Part shown: one piece after another, positions 50,033-60,500 of the stretch
Numbering within the stretch: position 1 is the first letter of the stretch
Layout of the letters: every line of letters begins with the position of its first letter
NCBI GenBank assembly: GCA_020025885.1
Contig: JAHHRJ010000002.1
Span: 24,546 to 88,545, forward strand
Direction: 5' to 3'
Length of the DNA: 64,000 bases
Origin: Butyricicoccus sp.
GTDB lineage: Bacteria > Bacillota > Clostridia > Oscillospirales > Butyricicoccaceae
Made by a program: the position numbers and the translations under genes
Notes under the pieces: generated by a model
What the model saw: only the letters and a program-made list of their open reading frames with translations
The model's database searches: none
Told to the model about the DNA's origin: nothing

Positions 50033-50060
50033 CCTCTCCTATTGGGAGAGGTTAAGAGTG
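50024..50060 (+). terminator. Perfect 16-bp hairpin in cassette 1
   Basis: CACTCTTAACCTCTCC-TATTG-complement. No T-run follows, so it may be an mRNA-end, protein-binding or recombination structure rather than a classic terminator. Copy at 50761-50797. Confidence 0.5.
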
Positions 50061-50094
50061 AGCGAACCGCATGTTTCAGTTTATCTAACACTTG

Positions 50095-50119
50095 TTGTCC
50101 CTGATAGAAATCACTCGTG
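50095..50119 (+). repeat. Cassette right-end motif J1
   Basis: TTGTCCCT, four variable bases, then GAAATCACTCGTG, directly abutting tail R1. The same 25-nt motif with few changes is at 50832-50856 (J2), 51869-51893 (J3) and 54157-54181 (J4). It is absent upstream of the tail in intact spoIVB. Confidence 0.8.
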
Positions 50120-50239
50120 TCGGGTTCACCTGTGATTCAAAATGGGCGAATTGTGGGCGCAGTCACACATGTTCTTGTAAACGATCCTACCCGTGGGTAT
50201 GGCATCTTTATTGAGAATATGCTGGAGGCAGCGGAGTAA
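50117..50239 (+). repeat. spoIVB tail repeat R1
   Basis: 123 nt, GTG to TAA, frame intact: [16 protein letters not shown] to ENMLEAAE. It is the most diverged tail, with several conservative replacements (I to V, D to N, K to R), as if from another species. Hairpin 50243-50275 and TATAAT 50288-50293 follow, identical to those after R0. Confidence 0.9.
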
Positions 50240-50432
50240 CCAAAAGCGGCAGAGAGTTTTCTCTGCCGCTTTTTTGCGGTTGTATGGTATAATTCTGTTA
50301 GGTAAATGAAAATTTATCTAACAATGTCCGCTGACAACTCGCACTGGGCCAAACCGCAATCGCCAGACCATTGAGAACCGCCCGGTATCGGAAAGTATTA
50401 TATATCTAAAAATTTGATAGGGAGCAAAACAT

Positions 50433-50603
50433 ATGAATAAGAATAAATTAGCAGCATATATGTATTGGGGATTAGGTGTGATTTGTCTTTTGACAGCAAC
50501 CTTAACAAGTGATACTGAAATAACGAAACACGTTATTCTACATTTGATACTATCAGTGCTGTGGTTTATTGGTGGACTCATGTATTGGAAGAGAGGAAAA
50601 TAA
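50433..50603 (+). CDS. Small two-helix membrane protein (cassette 2)
   Basis: Identical copy of the 56-residue protein at 49696-49866, with the same ribosome site and promoter. Exact duplication suggests a recent event. Confidence 0.65.
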   Translation: MNKNKLAAYMYWGLGVICLLTATLTSDTEITKHVILHLILSVLWFIGGLMYWKRGK

Positions 50604-50655
50604 ATTCAGGTAATCTTAGCAGTTACATTGTTCCAAGAATCCCCCTGCGGATGAG

Positions 50656-50769
50656 ATGGCAAAAATCTGTGATTTGTGTCTGAGAGGGGATGAAAAGGCT
50701 CCGGGTTACTGCACTAAGAGAATTGAAAACGTAGACATTCCTCTCTCTGCCAATTGTGTACACTCTTAA
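50656..50769 (+). CDS. Possible 37-residue cysteine-rich peptide (copy 2)
   Basis: Identical to 49919-50032; the same doubts apply. Confidence 0.25.
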   Translation: MAKICDLCLRGDEKAPGYCTKRIENVDIPLSANCVHS

Positions 50770-50797
50770 CCTCTCCTATTGGGAGAGGTTAAGAGTG
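50761..50797 (+). terminator. Perfect 16-bp hairpin in cassette 2
   Basis: Identical copy of the hairpin at 50024-50060, again without T-run. Confidence 0.5.
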
Positions 50798-50831
50798 AGC
50801 GAACCGCATGTTTCAGTTTATCTAACACTTG

Positions 50832-50856
50832 TTGTCCCTGATAGAAATCACCCGTG
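50832..50856 (+). repeat. Cassette right-end motif J2
   Basis: As J1 but with CACCCGTG instead of CACTCGTG at the end; it abuts tail R2. Confidence 0.8.
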
Positions 50857-50976
50857 TCCGGCAGCCCCATCATCCAGGATGGCAAACTGGTTGGCGCAGT
50901 GACCCATGTTTTAGTCAACGACCCTACCAAGGACTACGGTATCTTTATTGAAAATATGCTGAACGCAGCAGCGTAA
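50854..50976 (+). repeat. spoIVB tail repeat R2
   Basis: 123 nt, GTG to TAA, frame intact: [16 protein letters not shown], then DPTKDYG and ENMLNAAA. It is close to R0 with mostly synonymous changes. Confidence 0.9.
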
Positions 50977-50978
50977 CA

Positions 50979-51032
50979 AAAAGCGGCAGAGGGAAAATCC
51001 CTCTGCCGCTTTTTGGTTTTGTATGATATAAT
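50979..51032 (+). promoter_or_regulatory. R2 terminator and cassette promoter
   Basis: Stem AAGCGGCAGAGGG with complement (50979-51015), then GTATGATATAATGCG with extended -10 TGATATAAT (TATAAT 51027-51032), 33 bp before the phosphorylase start. Confidence 0.7.
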
Positions 51033-51064
51033 GCGCTCAAACCAACATCGAGGAGGTAGATATT

Positions 51065-51835
51065 ATGCAATGGAAATACGAAGGAGATATTACAAAACCG
51101 GTATTGACAGCAAAAGAGCATATAGAGAGCAGCTATAGTGATACAACAACACTTAAATTGCCGAATACAGCCATTCTCTTTTTTATGCACAGTGGCGTGG
51201 AATATTTCGTAGAAAAATATAATTGCCAATTGATTCTAAAAAAGCTCCCTCGGTTCCTGCAAGGTGGCCCGGTTTATCAGTTAAATGAGAATATCTGCTT
51301 TCTGGATGGTGGGCGAGGTGCACCGCAGGCTGTTGACACGGTAGAAACGCTTTCTGTATTAGGTGTAAAAACAATTCTTTCAGTCGGTATGTTTGGGGCA
51401 TTTGGCAGTGAAGTAGATATTGGCGACATTATCGTTCCTGCAAAAGCTTTTGTGGAAGAAGGAACTTCCTTACACTATTATAACTCCATTGAGTATGCTG
51501 AGCCAGATGAGCGTATCAAAGAAATTGCAGTATCTCTCGCTTCAGGAAAATCATTACCCATCGTTTCAACAGATGGAGTATATCGACAAACATTCTATAA
51601 AGAGCAGCTATGGAGGGAAAAAGGTGCTGTAGGTGTTGATATGGAGACATCTGCTGTATTGAGCGTAAGCAAATACTTGGGAATAAAAGCAGTATCCATT
51701 CTGATGGCTTCCGATAAACACCCTGAAAATAGCATTGCTCCTAAATGGACATGGAATATGACACATGAAATGCGCTACAAGCTATTTGAGAAGGCTAAAA
51801 TGATTGCAGAGGCGATAGAACAAAATGGACTCTGA
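51065..51835 (+). CDS. Nucleoside phosphorylase (PNP/UDP family), cassette cargo
   Basis: A 256-residue phosphorylase that would split purine or pyrimidine nucleosides to base and ribose-1-phosphate. Visible motifs are ILFFMHSGVEY, the phosphate-loop-like region ILSVGMFGAFGSEVDIGDI, and the nucleoside-binding VDMETSAVL. ATG 51065 follows GAGGAGG. It is AT-rich relative to the core genes and is the only gene between tails R2 and R3. Related phosphorylases occur in metabolism, and nucleosidase-like proteins also occur in some phage-defence systems; metabolism is the safer reading. Confidence 0.85.
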   Translation: MQWKYEGDITKPVLTAKEHIESSYSDTTTLKLPNTAILFFMHSGVEYFVEKYNCQLILKKLPRFLQGGPVYQLNENICFLDGGRGAPQAVDTVETLSVLGVKTILSVGMFGAFGSEVDIGDIIVPAKAFVEEGTSLHYYNSIEYAEPDERIKEIAVSLASGKSLPIVSTDGVYRQTFYKEQLWREKGAVGVDMETSAVLSVSKYLGIKAVSILMASDKHPENSIAPKWTWNMTHEMRYKLFEKAKMIAEAIEQNGL

Positions 51836-51868
51836 TTATATGATGAAGCATCTTTTACGATAAAGTGG

Positions 51869-51893
51869 TTGTCCCTACGGGAAATCACTCGTG
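51869..51893 (+). repeat. Cassette right-end motif J3
   Basis: TTGTCCCT-ACGG-GAAATCACTCGTG, directly abutting tail R3. Confidence 0.8.
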
Positions 51894-52013
51894 TCCGGCA
51901 GCCCCATCATTCAGAACGGCAAGCTGGTGGGCGCTGTGCCCCATGTACTGGTAAATGACCCTACCAAGGGATACGGTATCTTTATCGAGAATATGCTGAA
52001 CGCAGCAGTGTAA
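51891..52013 (+). repeat. spoIVB tail repeat R3
   Basis: 123 nt, GTG to TAA, frame intact: [20 protein letters not shown], ending NMLNAAV. The downstream hairpin (52017-52054) and the -10 region are diverged from the other copies. Confidence 0.9.
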
Positions 52014-52161
52014 AACAAGGCTCGGACGGAGAAATATCTTCGCCTGGGCTTTTTCTGGATTTATGTGAAATAATATGTTACACTAAAACTAAATAAAACA
52101 ATGCAATATTTTAAGTAGTCAGATTGCAAGATTCTGAAACTTAGAATGGAGTGGTAAACTA

Positions 52162-53004
52162 ATGGTATCTAAGAAAATATATTTTGAGCATGTATTGAAA
52201 GCAAAATCGGAAACCCTTACGGCAGAAGAACAAAAGAGAAATTTAAAAGTGCTTAAAAATGAATTCTTAGAATTGCTTTCTGATAGAAAAAAATTATATA
52301 AGTATCGATCAGATACAACATGGGAAAAACGCGATAAGAAATTATTTGAGAATGATAAAATATATATTCCAACTTTATGCCAAGTTAATGATCCTTTTGA
52401 ATTATCTATAAAGGCGGATCTTAGCGATATGGTGGGAACAGTATTTCCAGAGAAAACAGATGATTGTACATGGATAGTGCTGTATGAGCAGTTTAAAGAA
52501 AACATGAAAAAGCAAATGGAAAAAGTTGCCTTAATGAAAGAAAAATGTATGGCATTCAGTCTGAGTGAGGAACCGGATAATATTTTGCTTTGGTCGTATT
52601 ATGCGAATTCCCATAAGGGCTATTGCGTAGAATATGATGCAGCTGAAATTTTTGATCAATTTACAGCAGACATATTACCTGTGAGATACCAGCATGATTT
52701 TGTGGATTTACTTTCAAGAGATCCATTAGAAAGAGAAGCACCTTGGCGATTGGCTTACGAAAGTGTTACAACAAAAGCTGAATATTGGAGCCTTGAAAAA
52801 GAGTGGAGAATTTTGAAAACAATAAATGAAAAGGAAGATCATTATATCTCTTTTCCAAAGCCGACGGCAATATATTTGGGATGTGCAGTTGAAGAAAAAC
52901 TTGTAGAGAGCATTCATGCGACATGCGTGAAAAGGAAAATTCCTATTTATAAGATGAAAAAAGCACCAGATGCTTATCAATTACATTCAGAGCAATTGTT
53001 TTGA
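52162..53004 (+). CDS. DUF2971-family protein, cassette cargo
   Basis: A 280-residue cytoplasmic protein with the DUF2971 pattern: KLYKYRS, CQVNDPFELSI, CMAFSLSEEPDNILLWSYYA, HKGYCVEYD, and EYWSLEKEWR. The family has no established activity and is common on mobile DNA. ATG 52162 follows GGAGTGG. It is strongly AT-rich. It is followed after 54 bp by the nuclease-like gene, and both lie between tails R3 and R4, so they probably form one two-gene cassette. Confidence 0.8.
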   Translation: MVSKKIYFEHVLKAKSETLTAEEQKRNLKVLKNEFLELLSDRKKLYKYRSDTTWEKRDKKLFENDKIYIPTLCQVNDPFELSIKADLSDMVGTVFPEKTDDCTWIVLYEQFKENMKKQMEKVALMKEKCMAFSLSEEPDNILLWSYYANSHKGYCVEYDAAEIFDQFTADILPVRYQHDFVDLLSRDPLEREAPWRLAYESVTTKAEYWSLEKEWRILKTINEKEDHYISFPKPTAIYLGCAVEEKLVESIHATCVKRKIPIYKMKKAPDAYQLHSEQLF

Positions 53005-53058
53005 ACTATTAGGATAGAATGAGATATGATGTGCAATTAAATGTGGGGATGCGTAGAT

Positions 53059-54123
53059 ATGGACGAAAAATATTCAGTAGAAGGCTTTGGACTGAATAGA
53101 AGCGACATTGATAGAGACCTAACACCGTTTTATAATAAATTGAAAGAAAACAATCACCATGTTGGTTCACTATTACATAAATGGAAATCTGTAGAGGATT
53201 ATGTAGATACACTGTATTTGTTAAAGTTTGTTTTGAAATTGAACAATAAAGAAATAGATGAAAAAACTAATATACCAAGCTTTTATGCAAGGTATCATCG
53301 AGTGCCGTTTGGTTGGCATTATGAAACTAACGATTTTGATGAGTGTATGAAATTGCACGAAGAAAATGTAAAGAGATTGGATGATATCCGTAAAAATTTT
53401 GACAAAGAAAAATATACGCTTGATGATGAAGCGTTTAAAAAGTTTTATAACAAAACAGAAAGAAAAGTTACACCGCTAATTCTATCAAGAAGTGGGTATG
53501 ATAATAAGCTTGTATTTTTACAGGAACTTTATTACGTATATGAAATAAAACAGTTGCCATTGAAAGACATATCGATATATTATGATATTACTGTAATAGC
53601 ATTGAGAGAAAGGTTGAAGTCGCTTGGTTTAACATTGTCGCTGAAAGAATCGCAACAACGGGCAGTGAAAAACGGAAAAAGAAATTATAAAAATATTATG
53701 GAGTCTGGAAGAAAAACGATGGTATCTAATGTTTCTGCTTCTGGCCTTTTTGGAAGTAAAGCAGAAAATGTATGCAGAACACTATTGGAAATCATGCTGC
53801 CGGAGAAATTGGGAAAAGATTACGAAGTGGTTGTAGGAGTTAATAGCAAAACAATAGTGGAACCATATGAAGTGGATATCCCTATTATGGTAGTAAATGA
53901 TAGCACGCGAAAATACTATAAATTTGCCGTTGAATTTAATGGTTTAACTTGGCATAAAGAACGAAAGTCAGACAAGAAAAAAAGAGACATTTTAGAGAAA
54001 AAAGGTTGGATGTATATTGGGATAAATAGTAATGTCGGAATTTCGGAACAGAAATATGTGGAGCATTATCAAAATGATGTTGAGAGAATCTGTGATAAAA
54101 TTAAATTGAGTATTTCTGAATAA
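53059..54123 (+). CDS. Vsr/DUF559-like endonuclease domain protein, cassette cargo
   Basis: A protein of about 354 residues. The C-terminal third (about 240-340) looks like a PD-(D/E)xK nuclease of the Vsr/DUF559 type: EPYEVDIPIMVV, FAVEFNGLTWHKERKSDKKK and RDILEKKGWMYIGINSN, the order D...E.N...W H...D..K...L...G seen in these enzymes. The middle (about 175-200, LKDISIYYDITVIALRERL) looks like a helix-turn-helix. The N-terminal half is helical and unrecognised. The frame could start at ATG 53041; ATG 53059 has GGGGAT upstream. Very AT-rich. A defence or DNA-processing role is inference. Confidence 0.6.
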   Translation: MDEKYSVEGFGLNRSDIDRDLTPFYNKLKENNHHVGSLLHKWKSVEDYVDTLYLLKFVLKLNNKEIDEKTNIPSFYARYHRVPFGWHYETNDFDECMKLHEENVKRLDDIRKNFDKEKYTLDDEAFKKFYNKTERKVTPLILSRSGYDNKLVFLQELYYVYEIKQLPLKDISIYYDITVIALRERLKSLGLTLSLKESQQRAVKNGKRNYKNIMESGRKTMVSNVSASGLFGSKAENVCRTLLEIMLPEKLGKDYEVVVGVNSKTIVEPYEVDIPIMVVNDSTRKYYKFAVEFNGLTWHKERKSDKKKRDILEKKGWMYIGINSNVGISEQKYVEHYQNDVERICDKIKLSISE

Positions 54124-54156
54124 ATATTTGCTTAAAGCAAAAAATGTCGAATGGTG

Positions 54157-54181
54157 TTGTCCCTAATGGTAATCACTCGTG
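54157..54181 (+). repeat. Cassette right-end motif J4
   Basis: TTGTCCCT-AATG-GTAATCACTCGTG, directly abutting tail R4, whose first codon is AGC instead of TCN. Confidence 0.8.
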
Positions 54182-54301
54182 AGCGGTTCTCCTATCATCC
54201 AGAACGGCAAGCTGGTGGGCGCTGTGACCCATGTTTTAGTCAATGACCCCACGAAGGGCTATGGTATTTTTATTGAGAATATGTTGGACGCAGCGGCGTA
54301 A
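54179..54301 (+). repeat. spoIVB tail repeat R4
   Basis: 123 nt, GTG to TAA, frame intact: [20 protein letters not shown], ending NMLDAAA. The catalytic Ser codon is AGC here and TCN in the other copies, so this tail has a different history. Confidence 0.9.
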
Positions 54302-54597
54302 TAGAAAGCGGCAGAGGAAATTTCTCTGCCGCTTTTTTGTCTTGCACAATATAATATCTATGGAAATTTCAATAACAAATTTAACACTTTATCGGAATAA
54401 AGTGACTAAAATACACAAATAATTAGCCATTGCTAACTTTTATCCGTTTTTTCATTGACAACCATATAACAGCAGTATAAAATATATTCGATTTATCATT
54501 CAAAAACCGTATATTATACAGTCACAAGCGGGTTTTACTGTGCCGTTTTGAGCTGCGGTTTCGGATGAAAATACACTGAAAAAAGAGGAGAATTACA
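54302..54597 (+). promoter_or_regulatory. R4 terminator and S8 protease promoter region
   Basis: Hairpin GCGGCAGAGGAAA with complement at 54305-54338, TATAAT at 54350-54355 from the tail module, then a separate strong promoter TTGACA 54455-54460, 17-bp spacer, TAAAAT 54478-54483. The protease therefore has its own promoter. Confidence 0.65.
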
Positions 54598-57500
54598 ATG
54601 AAACAGCACTTGTTCAAGCGCATTGTTTCGATGCTTCTTGCGGTCACTTTGGTGACGGGGCTTGTTTCCCCTGCCTATGCGGCTGATGAGGGCAAGGGCT
54701 CCATCCGGTTCCAAAAAGTGGACAACGATGAAGTTTCTGTTTCCCTTCTGCAGGGCGGCGAGCCCATTGAAGTGGAAACCGACGATGTGTGGACCTTAGC
54801 CGAACAGACCCCTGTTCGTGTATCCATTGTGCTTGCGGAGAAATCCACTCTGGAAGCAGGTTTCGAAACCGAAGACATTGCTGAAAATGATGCAGCCATG
54901 ACCTACCGTGCCGGCCTGCTGAACGACCAGGACACCCTGGTGGAGCGGATCGAAGCAGCACTGGGCACCGAGCTGGATGTGGTCTGGAATCTGACCCTGG
55001 CCGCCAACATCATTTCGGCCAACGTTCTGCCCTGCCAGATCCACGACATCGAGCAGGTACCCGGCGTGGAAAAGGTTGTCGTTGAGCAGACCTACAAGCC
55101 CATGGAATCCGTGTCCAGCGCCGAGGCAAAGCCCAACATGGTGGTTTCTGCCGGCATGACCGGTGCCAAGGAAGTATGGGATATTGGCTCTTATGGTGCA
55201 GGTACCCGTGTGGCTGTCATTGATACCGGCCTGGATATCGACCACCAGTCCTTTGACCCTGAAGCCCTGCAGTATGCCTATGAGCAGACTGCCAAAAAGG
55301 AAGGCAAGACCTACGAGCAGTACATTGCCGGCCTGGATCTGCTGGATAAGGACGAAATCGCAGAAAAGCTGCCTCAGCTGAACCTGCACACGCTGATGCC
55401 CGAGATCACCGCAGATGATCTGTATGTCAACCTGAAGGCTCCCTACGGCATCAACTATATCGACCGTAACAAGAACATTACTCACGACAAGGACACTGCC
55501 AGTGAGCATGGTTCTCATGTATCCGGCATCTCTTCTGCCAACCGTTTCATCAAGAAGGACGGCGAGTTTGTGGCAGCAGAGGATTCTGTTTATACCCTGG
55601 GCAATGCACCTGACTCTCAGATCATTGTCATGAAGGTGTTTGGCGAAAGCAGCCCCACCGACGCTGACTACATGGCAGCACTGGAGGACGCCATCATCCT
55701 GGGCTGTGATGTGGCCAACCTGTCCCTGGGCGGCTCGAATCCTGGCGGCACCATCAGCCTGGATTACCAGAGCATCATGGATTCTCTGGTAAATACCAAC
55801 ACTGTGGTTGCCATTGCAGCCGGCAACGAAGGCCACTGGGCAGCCCATGCCACCGGCCCCGTACCTTATCTGTACGTGGAAGACGTGGGCATGCAGACCG
55901 CCAGCGAGCCTGCCACCTACACCAACTCTCTGGCTGTTGGCTCTGTGGACAACGACGGCGCCATTTCCAGCAGCCTGCTGTTCAACGGCAAGCACCTGGC
56001 CTTTGAGGACGGTAAGAGTGACTGGTGCGATCCCATGGCCAAGCTGGACAAAAATGCCGACGGCAACGGCACTGAGTATGACTATGTGATGCTGACCAGT
56101 ACCGGCAATCCTGAGGATTACGAGGACATTGATGTAAAGGGCAAGATCGCCCTGGTTTCCCGCGGCGACATCAATTTTACTGACAAAGCCAACAATGCTG
56201 TGGAGCAGGGCGCCATTGCCACCCTGGTTTACAACAACGAGATGGATGTGGTGCACATGGTGCTGGAGGGCTACTCGGAAAGTGAGCCCTGCGCCATCAT
56301 CAGCAAGGCGGACGGTGACATCATCCGTGCCGGCTCCACCAAGATGACCACCAAAAAGGGTGTGGATTACTACACGGGCAAGATCCGTGTGGATGGCAAG
56401 CTGACCCCCATCCACGGCAATCACGATTACCGCACCATGAGTGCTTTCTCCAGCTGGGGCGTGCCCGGCGACCTGAGCATGAAGCCCGAGATCTCCGCCC
56501 CCGGCGGCAACATCTACTCGGTCAACGGCGCAGTGGCTGAAACCGACCAGTACGAGACGATGTCCGGCACCTCCATGGCAGCCCCGCAGATTGCAGGCAT
56601 GAGCGCTCTGCTGATGGAGCACATCCACAGCAACGGCCTGTCTCAGGCAGGTCTCACCGACCGTGCCCTGACACAGAGCCTGCTGATGTCCACTGCTGAT
56701 CCCATGCGGGACGTCACCGGCAACTACATTTCCGTTCTGCAGCAGGGTGCTGGTCTGGCCAACATCCGGGATGCAGTTGGTGCCGATTCCTATGTGCTGG
56801 TAGATGACCAGCCTGACGGCAAGGTAAAGGCTGAGCTGGGCGATGACCCTGAGCGCACCGGTACCTATACCGTTACCTTCACCATCAACAACCTGGAAAA
56901 CGAGGAGCAGCACTACGAGCTGAGCGCTGATCTGTTTACCCAGGATACCTTTGAAGACTATGCCAACAAAAAGGCAATGGAAGCCGAAGACAAGACCCAG
57001 ATGGCAACCTACATGGCAGCCACCACCATCGCACTGGACACCTCTGCCAAGTGGACTGTCAACGGCACTGACCTGACTCAGGCCAACAGCAAGCTGGCAA
57101 AGTGTGACTTTGACGGCAGCGGCAACATCGACCGCGCCGACGCACAGGCCCTGCTGGATTATGTCACCGGCGTGCGCAGCAGCATTGAGCACAAAGAGCT
57201 GGCTGATCTGTCCGGCGATGACAAGGTCAACACCTACGATGTGCATATGTTCCTGACTCAGCTGTACGGCGGCACGGTCACCGTACCTGCCGGCGGCAGC
57301 ACCACTGTTACTGCAACCCTCAGCCTGACCGATGCAGCAAAGCAGTTTGTCAATGACACCTATCCCAACGGCGCCTACATCGAGGGTTACCTCTTTGCAA
57401 AGGGCTTTGCCGATGCAGAAGGCGTATCCGGTACTGAGCACAACATCCCTGTGCTGGGCTTCTACGGCAACTGGACCGATCCTTCCATGTTTGAACTGGG

Positions 57501-60500
57501 CAATACCCAGGCAAAACTGTCCGGCCAGGAAATCCGCACCACCTACACCGGTGAAGGTGACATGGGTGATGACGGCGACTTGGTTGGCAGCTACAACACG
57601 ATGGAGGTAGAGTACTACCGCAATCCCGGTTACACCTACCTGCTGGGCGGCAACCCGGTCGATCCCAAGGAGATCCCCAACCCCGAACGTACCGCCATCA
57701 ACAACAAGAACGGTGACCGCATCCACGACTACAAGTTTAGTCCCATCCGCAACGCGGTTGCCAGCCGCGTACAGATGACCGATGAGAAGGGCAAGGTGCT
57801 GTTTGAGCGTTTCCCAGGCAGCTACCCTGGCGCTTACTACGGTATTATGCTGTTCTTCCCCACGTGGATCAACTCCAACTACAGTGCACACATCGACTAT
57901 GTGCCCGGTGATCTGAACGAGGGCGAAAGCTTTACCGCTTCCGTTACGCTGGCACCCGAGTACAACACCAACATGGCAGAAGGAAAGGCCGACTGGGACA
58001 GCCTGGGCCACGGCGCAACCCTGTCCACCACTGTCCGGGTCGACAACACCGCACCCGAAATCAAGTCCGTAAAGGTGGACAAAGGCGAGCGCCCCTCCAT
58101 CACTGTGACCGCCAGCGATAACCAGTATATCGCAGGCGTTGCCCTGTTTGACCGCGGCGGCCGCGAGGTGCTGTCCAGCACTGGCTCCATTGCCGATGCA
58201 AAGCCTGGCGATACGGACGAGTTCGTTCTGGACACGCAGAAGGCCAACGGCAAGAAGTTCCTGTTGCAGGTCTTCGACTACGCTTACAACGTGTCTACTT
58301 ACGAGCTGGACATGCAGATTGGCGATCCCGTTCCCATGCCTGACCTGTTGGCTCACGATCAGGATTACGTCGAGTACGCTTCCAGCTACTGGGTGGGCCT
58401 CAGCCTGGATTCCACCTACCGTAATCTGGCCCCCTACGCAAAGAATGGCGTGACCCTGAATGCAGCCACTATGGCAGATCCCTACATTTATGCAGTGGCC
58501 GCAGACGGTGCCCTGTATGTGCAGCACAAGGAAGACCTGCTGAAACCCATTCGTGTGGGTAAGCTGGCTCATGCGCTGACGGACATGGCCTACAACCCCA
58601 CCAATGATACGATCTATGGTGTGTACCAGAAAGAAGATGGCACTGCCATTCTGTGCACCATGGACCAGCTCACCGGCGCTCTGACCGATCTGGGCCCCGT
58701 GGGCATTCAGACTAACACCCTGGCAGTGACCCCCAATGGTACCTTCTACTCCAACGAGCTGGGTACCAGCAAGGTCTACAAGTATACGCAGGAGACCATG
58801 GCAAATCCTCAGCTGGTGGGCGAATGCCTGAACGAAGGCGAAAAGCCCTTTGAGAGCAAGGGCATCCAGAGCATGGAGTATGATCCCAATACCGGCAACG
58901 TGGTTTGGCTCAGCTACACCTCCGAAGCAGCCTCCTGGGGCGGCATCACGGGCAAGTCTTACCTGTATGAGATTAAGCCCGATAACAGCATTGTCCGTCA
59001 CGAGGACCTGAGGCACCATCTGACCGCTCTGGTCATCCCCGACAAGACCGCAAACAACGCCGAGCAGAAGCCGACCGACACGGCGACTTCTCTGACCCTG
59101 ACCGAAGACACGGTCCTTATGATGAAGAGCCAGGAGCATCAGCTGACTGCGGATGTACTGCCCTGGAATGCTTCCGACCGCTTTGTTCACTGGGAGTCCA
59201 GTGCCCCCGATGTGGCCAGCGTGGACGGCAAGGGCCTGGTCAGCGCAGTGGGTGTCGGCACCGCCACCATCACTGCCAAATCCCGCCTGAATCCTGCCCT
59301 GACCGACACCGTGACCGTACATGTCAACGACATCAAGGTTACCGTCAACGGCATTTTGGCAGATAAGACCGGCAAGCCCAGCACCTTCAGCTGGGACTTT
59401 GAAAAGGAGAACGCCTGGACCGCCGAACTGAATCTGGATACCGATGTGATGGCCGCCACCGCAAAGGATGACGAGACCTACTATGTCACCTCCGTCAACG
59501 GCCGTACCATGAAAAAAATCGAATCGGGCGTTTCCACAAGTCTGCCCGCATGGAACCGCATCATGAGCGATATGGCCTATAGCCAGGTGTTCTCCACCAA
59601 CACCAATGATCTGGTTCACATGACTTGCATGACCATGTGGCTGCCCGCAAAGGATCTGACTGCAAAGCCTGACGGCAATGCATGGGATCTGAAAAGTGAA
59701 CTTGAGAAGCATGGCTCCAAGGCCAAGGAGTTCGTGGGCATCGCCTCCGGCGGCCCCATCCAGTACACTGAGCAGAATGGTACCAAGTATGATGCTGAGC
59801 TGCTTTATTTGCTGGACGACCAGGGCGGCGTGCTCAAACTGTTCGCTTATAAGGTGGACCCCAATTCCAAAGACTATGATCCTGATTATCCGTACAATGC
59901 CGGTGCGGAGTACTATCCCAGCAACCTGCTGGCACAGGGCTACAAGTGCACCTACTACGATGACAACCCCCTATCTTCTCTGGTTGTAGGCAACGACGGA
60001 AACCTGTACTTTGCAGGCTACAATGGCAGTTCCAGTGAGCTGTATCAGCTGACTTTCAATGCAGAGAGCAAGAGCTACGAGGCCAAGCTGTTTGGTGATC
60101 TGGGCGACGGCGTATGGCCTGTTGCTCTGACGAAGGTCACCGCCAACGAGGCTGAAAAACCTGCCAATCCGGCAGTGACCGCTCAGTCTGCACCCATCGG
60201 TGCATCCGTCAAGAAGATCGACCTGGCCTCCGGCGAGGAGATCAAGCCCGCTGAGCCCCAGGTGCCGGAAGCTGAGTCCGCACAGCCCGAGGCTGACAGC
60301 GCCGAGCCTGCGGCTCCTGTCGAAGAAGCTGATAAGGTCGAAGAGGCTGATAAGATCGAAGAGCCTGCAGCTCCGGCTGAAGAGACAGAAAAGGTTGAAG
60401 AATCCACCGTTTCCGAAGTGGCTAACACCAATGGAGTGCTAAAGAGCGTGAGAAATTCCATTAGTTACACGGATACCCGCAGTGCGGATCAGGACATCGA

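Larger units (their letters stand above)
49492..50111 (+). repeat. Tandem cassette unit, copy 1
   Basis: About 620 bp identical by eye to 50229-50848 (offset 737 bp). Identity begins in the last 11 nt of the spoIVB tail and ends a few bases before the next tail. The two spoIVB tails that precede the two copies are different from each other. Confidence 0.9.
50229..50848 (+). repeat. Tandem cassette unit, copy 2
   Basis: Second copy of the unit at 49492-50111, identical by eye over about 620 bp. It includes the promoter, the 56-residue protein, the short Cys-rich frame and the hairpin. Confidence 0.9.

Noticed and set aside
49581..50581. Two identical 87-residue minus-strand frames in the tandem unit
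   Set aside because: They are antisense to the 56-residue protein, which has a good ribosome site and promoter; the minus frames have neither.
50117..54301. The 40-residue tail frames starting GTG as independent genes
   Set aside because: No ribosome site precedes the GTG, and the sequence is the exact end of SpoIVB; they are repeat fragments.
54796..59712. Minus-strand open frame of 1638 codons over the S8 protease
   Set aside because: Antisense shadow of a clear protease; Cys/His/Gly-rich nonsense without domains.
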